8,465 nt of DNA from Anaerolineae bacterium (GTDB lineage: Bacteria > Chloroflexota > Anaerolineae > Aggregatilineales > Phototrophicaceae), in contig JACMMD010000980.1 of the NCBI GenBank assembly GCA_014379235.1, positions 1-8,465 of the forward strand, in the 5' to 3' direction. This document shows, one piece after another, positions 6,811-8,465 of the stretch. Position 1 is the stretch's first letter. The number at the start of each line of letters is the position of its first letter. Under the pieces are notes generated by a model. That model saw only the letters and a program-made list of their open reading frames with translations. It had not been told where the DNA came from and did not search any database. The position numbers were made by a program, and so were the translations under genes.

Positions 6811-6824
6811 GTAGGGATAGGTCT
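6811..6824. repeat. Left half of a split GTAGGGGC palindrome (copy 3)
   Basis: GTAGGGATAGGTCT matches the left arm of copy 1 (GTAGGGGCAGGTCT) at 12 of 14 positions. The matching right half is 1.1 kb away at 7942-7956, with a MITE-like element and an insertion sequence between them. Confidence 0.6.
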
Positions 6825-6993
6825 CAGAGGCTGTTGAGAAACTTACTATCGTGCTTCTAACCCCTCATCCCCTGCCCCTTCTCCCACAAGGGGCGAAGGG
6901 GAAAGGCAGTCTCTGGAAGTCCCTCGCCCTTTATGGGAGAGGGATTTAGGGTGAGGGTGTCAGGCAGCAGTCGGACTTATTAAACACGCTCTG
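6825..6993. mobile_element. MITE-like cruciform repeat, about 170 bp
   Basis: The outer ends are related inverted sequences: CAGAGGCTGTTGA at the left and, read in reverse complement, CAGAGCGTGTTTA at the right. Inside are two long imperfectly complementary arms, about 6862-6901 and 6920-6957, beginning CCCTCATCC and ending GGGTGAGGG; each arm has its own internal CTCCCA/AAGGGG pairing. No coding frame is credible. Repeats of this C-rich/G-rich design are widespread in Chloroflexota and cyanobacterial genomes (from memory). No target duplication is certain because the insertion sequence abuts its right end. Confidence 0.55.
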
Positions 6994-7022
6994 AGAGACC
7001 ATATGGAAAGGGTATTGCTAAG
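6994..7022 (+). repeat. Left terminal inverted repeat of the IS
   Basis: It begins AGAGACCATATGGAAAGG and ends TTGCTAAG. It pairs with 7912-7940 at 28 of 29 positions. The exact outer edge could be a base or two different, as the surrounding GAGA bases also resemble the adjoining MITE end. Confidence 0.85.
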
Positions 7023-7024
7023 AA

Positions 7025-7030
7025 TATAAT
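7025..7030 (+). promoter_or_regulatory. Candidate -10 box of the transposase promoter
   Basis: TATAAT, a perfect consensus -10 hexamer, lies three bases inside the left inverted repeat and 36 bp before the chosen start. The matching -35 position falls within the inverted repeat (TATGGA at 7002-7007), which is a poor match, so expression is probably low. Confidence 0.45.
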
Positions 7031-7065
7031 ATCGGTTTTGCAATGACGCTGACATGGAGTTAAGC

Positions 7066-7916
7066 ATGGAACGCCGGGTCTACGCTACCGATTTGAGTGA
7101 TGAGGAATGGGTCATTGTCGCGCCTTATGTGCCAGCACCAATGAAAGGTGGTCGACCACCTAAATGGTCTCGACGTGAAATTCTGAATGCGATTCTGTAC
7201 ATCCTAAAAACCGGCTGTCCATGGTATTTATTGCCACACGATTTTCCGCCTTATAGCACAGTTTTTTGGTACTTTCGTCGCTGGCGTAAGGAAGGTGTTT
7301 GGGAAGCTCTCAACACGGTATTGCGTGAAAAGGTGCGTCAGCAACTGGGGCGTGAGCCGCAGCCAAGTGCGCTCATTATCGACAGTCAAACCGTCAAAAC
7401 GACGGAAAAAGGGGGCTAAGGGGTTATGATGGCGGCAAGAAAATCAATGGGCGTAAGCGACAGATTGTTGTCGACACGCAGGGCTTTTTGGTGAAAGCGA
7501 AGGTTCACGAAGCTTCGCTATCGGATACTGAGGGCGGTGCACTTTTGCTGGACGGGTTAAACGAACAATTCCCACGAGTGGAGCTGCTGTGGACGGATAA
7601 TGGCTACAAAAGCACCTTTCAAAAATGGGTTATGAAAACCCTCAAATGGCGGGTCGAATGTGTCAAGCATCCGATTGAACCGCAAGGCGAATATGCTCAA
7701 TTAGTCCGCGACTTTTTGGGTGATGAGATTTATGACAAACGCTACGCGAAGGGCTTTAAGTTGTTACCGAGACGGTGGGTTGTCGAGCGTAGTTTTGCTT
7801 GGTACAACCGTCAACGCCGCTTAAGTAAAGACTATGAATTGTTACCCGAAACCAGTGAAGCTTGGCTGTATCTATCAAGCGCACGTTTGTTATGGAAACG
7901 GGCCTTACTATCTTAG
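7066..7916 (+). CDS. IS5-family DDE transposase, made by -1 frameshift (283 aa)
   Basis: The first frame (7066-7419) encodes a DUF4096-type N-terminus: TDLSDEEWVIVAPYVP, GGRPPKWSRREILNAI, LKTGCPWYLLPHDFPP, and ends at a TAA at 7417. The second frame, shifted by -1 and open from 7356, continues with LRGYDGGKKINGRKRQIVVD and ends at 7916. Joining EKGG to LRGYD restores the usual family sequence without gap. Catalytic residues are Asp106 (LIIDSQTV), Asp178 (WTDNGY) and Glu241 (RRWVVERSF), with the normal RRLSKDYE following. I chose ATG 7066 because GGAG (7056-7059) lies six bases upstream; ATG 7054 overlaps that site. The stop codon lies inside the right inverted repeat. It may be programmed frameshifting or a disabling indel. 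Confidence 0.88.
7406..7416 (+). other. Frameshift region (A5G5 run) in the transposase gene
   Basis: Five A followed by five G and a C (7406-7416) precede the frame A stop. Shifting back one base on the GGG GGC codons gives the family-like EKGG-LRGYD joint; slipping on AAA would give EKRG-LRGYD. It is not a perfect X-XXY-YYZ heptamer, since the base before GGG GGC is A. Confidence 0.55.
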
Positions 7917-7940
7917 CAATACCCTTTCCATATCGTCTCT
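7912..7940 (-). repeat. Right terminal inverted repeat of the IS
   Basis: In reverse complement it begins AGAGACGATATGGAAAGG and ends TTGCTAAG. It contains the transposase stop codon TAG (7914-7916). Confidence 0.85.
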
Positions 7941-7941
7941 T

Positions 7942-7956
7942 AGACCTGCCCCTACA
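7942..7956. repeat. Right half of the split GTAGGGGC palindrome (copy 3)
   Basis: AGACCTGCCCCTACA is identical to the right arm of copy 1 (643-657). It begins one base after the insertion sequence and ends 15 nt from the stop codon of the DUF2277 gene. Its partner arm is at 6811-6824. Confidence 0.75.
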
Positions 7957-7971
7957 TCGCCAATCTGACGT

Positions 7972-8256
7972 TTAGCCGTTAGCGATAGGCTTCGCAAAGC
8001 GGATAGCGGAGCGTACTTTCAGTTTGGCCGCTTCTTCCGCACGATCTTTCGGCGGCGCGTTGGTCTCCAGCGAGTTGAGCAGTTTGCTGGTGACAGCGGC
8101 GATCTCGTCAACGGCGGCGAGGAAAGCGGCTTCGTTGGCTTTCGAGGGCTTGTTGAAGCCGCTGACCTTACGCACGTATTGAAGCGCCGCCGCGTGAATT
8201 TCGTCGCTGTTAACGGGTGGAGCGAAGTTGTAGAGCGTCTTGATATTCCGACACAT
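7972..8256 (-). CDS. DUF2277 family protein
   Basis: This 94-residue protein starts MCRNIKTLYNFAPPVNSDEI, the conserved opening of DUF2277, and continues with AAALQYVRKVSGFNKPS (27-43) and a helical second half ending in a Lys/Arg-rich tail. Length matches the family, whose function is unknown. It lacks a signal peptide and membrane helices, so it is cytoplasmic; the composition suggests a small all-helical fold. The ATG at 8256 has AGAGG eight bases upstream. It is monocistronic, with a palindrome upstream of its promoter and the split palindrome and IS just past its stop. The IS is oriented towards it, so transcription from the IS would run antisense into this gene. Confidence 0.93.
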   Translation of the reverse strand: MCRNIKTLYNFAPPVNSDEIHAAALQYVRKVSGFNKPSKANEAAFLAAVDEIAAVTSKLLNSLETNAPPKDRAEEAAKLKVRSAIRFAKPIANG

Positions 8257-8292
8257 GATCGTTACCTCTCGGCCATCACAGATTGAAAGTTG

Positions 8293-8300
8293 ATTCTATA
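8293..8300 (-). promoter_or_regulatory. Candidate extended -10 promoter of the DUF2277 gene
   Basis: Read on the minus strand, TGGTATAGAAT ends about 37 nt before the ATG at 8256. The TGG just before TATAGA fits an extended -10 element, with no convincing -35 box. Confidence 0.35.
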
Positions 8301-8328
8301 CCACCACGTTTTGTCAGGAAATACGAAA

Positions 8329-8356
8329 GTAGGGGCACGGCATGCCGTGCCCCTAC
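8329..8356. repeat. GTAGGGGC palindrome, copy 4 (perfect 28-mer)
   Basis: GTAGGGGCACGGCA (8329-8342) and TGCCGTGCCCCTAC (8343-8356) are exact complements with no central spacer. The outer eight bases of each arm match copy 1 while the inner six differ, still pairing perfectly. It lies between the DUF2277 promoter and the possible C-terminal gene at the right edge, 16 nt from that gene's stop. Confidence 0.9.
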
Positions 8357-8372
8357 AGCGCGCTTCTTGTGG

Positions 8373-8465
8373 CTAGCGGACTGGCGCGTAATGCAGGACG
8401 AGCAGACCGCTTTTTAATGCGGTTGACTCCAGTAGAGTCAGGGAGAACTTGCGGTTCACACCTGC
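8373..8465 (-). CDS. Possible C-terminal tail of an unknown protein (30 residues, cut by window edge)
   Basis: Reading in from the right edge on the minus strand, one frame is open for 30 codons, reads FSLTLLESTALKSGLLVLHY in its middle, and ends in a TAG at 8375-8373. The composition is protein-like and the stop is 16 nt before a palindrome, as for the other genes here. A competing minus frame stays open longer but is Arg/Pro/Ser-rich and less convincing. The same bases can fold into two small hairpins. No family is recognised. Confidence 0.4.
   Translation of the reverse strand, partial: AGVNRKFSLTLLESTALKSGLLVLHYAPVR

Larger units (their letters stand above)
6994..7940 (+). mobile_element. 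IS5-family insertion sequence, 947 bp
   Basis: Terminal inverted repeats of 29 bp flank a single transposase locus; they differ only at position 7 (C at the left, G at the right). The length fits compact IS5 members with a DUF4096-type transposase. Flanks give no clean target duplication: CTGAG at the left and CTTAG at the right are similar but not equal, so the duplication may have mutated or the left flank may have been changed by a nested event. The near-identical ends and long open frames suggest a fairly recent insertion. Confidence 0.88.

Noticed and set aside
6862..6957. The C-rich/G-rich blocks as a CRISPR or tandem array
   Set aside because: There are only two blocks, they are inverted rather than direct, and no regular spacers exist.

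Overview
The window looks like ordinary chromosome of a Chloroflexota bacterium, probably Anaerolineae or a related class. This is an inference from protein style and repeats: secreted proteins carry Glu/Ala/Thr/Pro-rich linkers, and intergenic gaps hold GTAGGGGC-type palindromes and CCCTCA/GAGGG-type cruciform repeats that I associate with that phylum. No rRNA, tRNA or other phylogenetic marker is present. Every host gene lies on the minus strand; the only plus-strand gene belongs to an insertion sequence.

Layout from left to right: (1) the N-terminal part of an OppB/DppB-type permease (1-602), and upstream of it the family 5 solute-binding protein (677-2368), together the start of a peptide/oligopeptide ABC importer operon; (2) a 300 bp AT-rich control region (2369-2684) with a candidate promoter and two inverted repeats; (3) a flavin reductase-like FMN protein (2685-3320); (4) a 150 bp repeat element with inverted ends (about 3338-3482); (5) a tight three-gene cluster transcribed from 5720 down to 3481: a two-helix membrane protein, a small unknown protein whose TTG start overlaps the previous stop (TTGA), and a secreted LpqC/PHB-depolymerase-like esterase; (6) a lipoprotein with a predicted jelly-roll-like domain (5801-6625) and its promoter region; (7) a nest of mobile DNA (6811-7956): a GTAGGGGC palindrome apparently split by a MITE-like cruciform and a 947 bp IS5-family element whose transposase needs a -1 frameshift; (8) a DUF2277 protein (7972-8256); (9) another perfect GTAGGGGC palindrome and the possible C-terminal tail of one more minus-strand gene at the right edge.

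The genes suggest a heterotroph that imports peptides and displays or secretes an esterase and a lipoprotein. No defence system, CRISPR array or biosynthetic cluster is visible. The strongest unexplained pattern is positional: four GTAGGGGC palindromes (three intact, one split) each begin 15-22 nt after the stop codon of a minus-strand gene. Their inner arms differ between copies but stay self-complementary, which suggests a family of mRNA 3'-end hairpins or a repeat with a preferred landing place.
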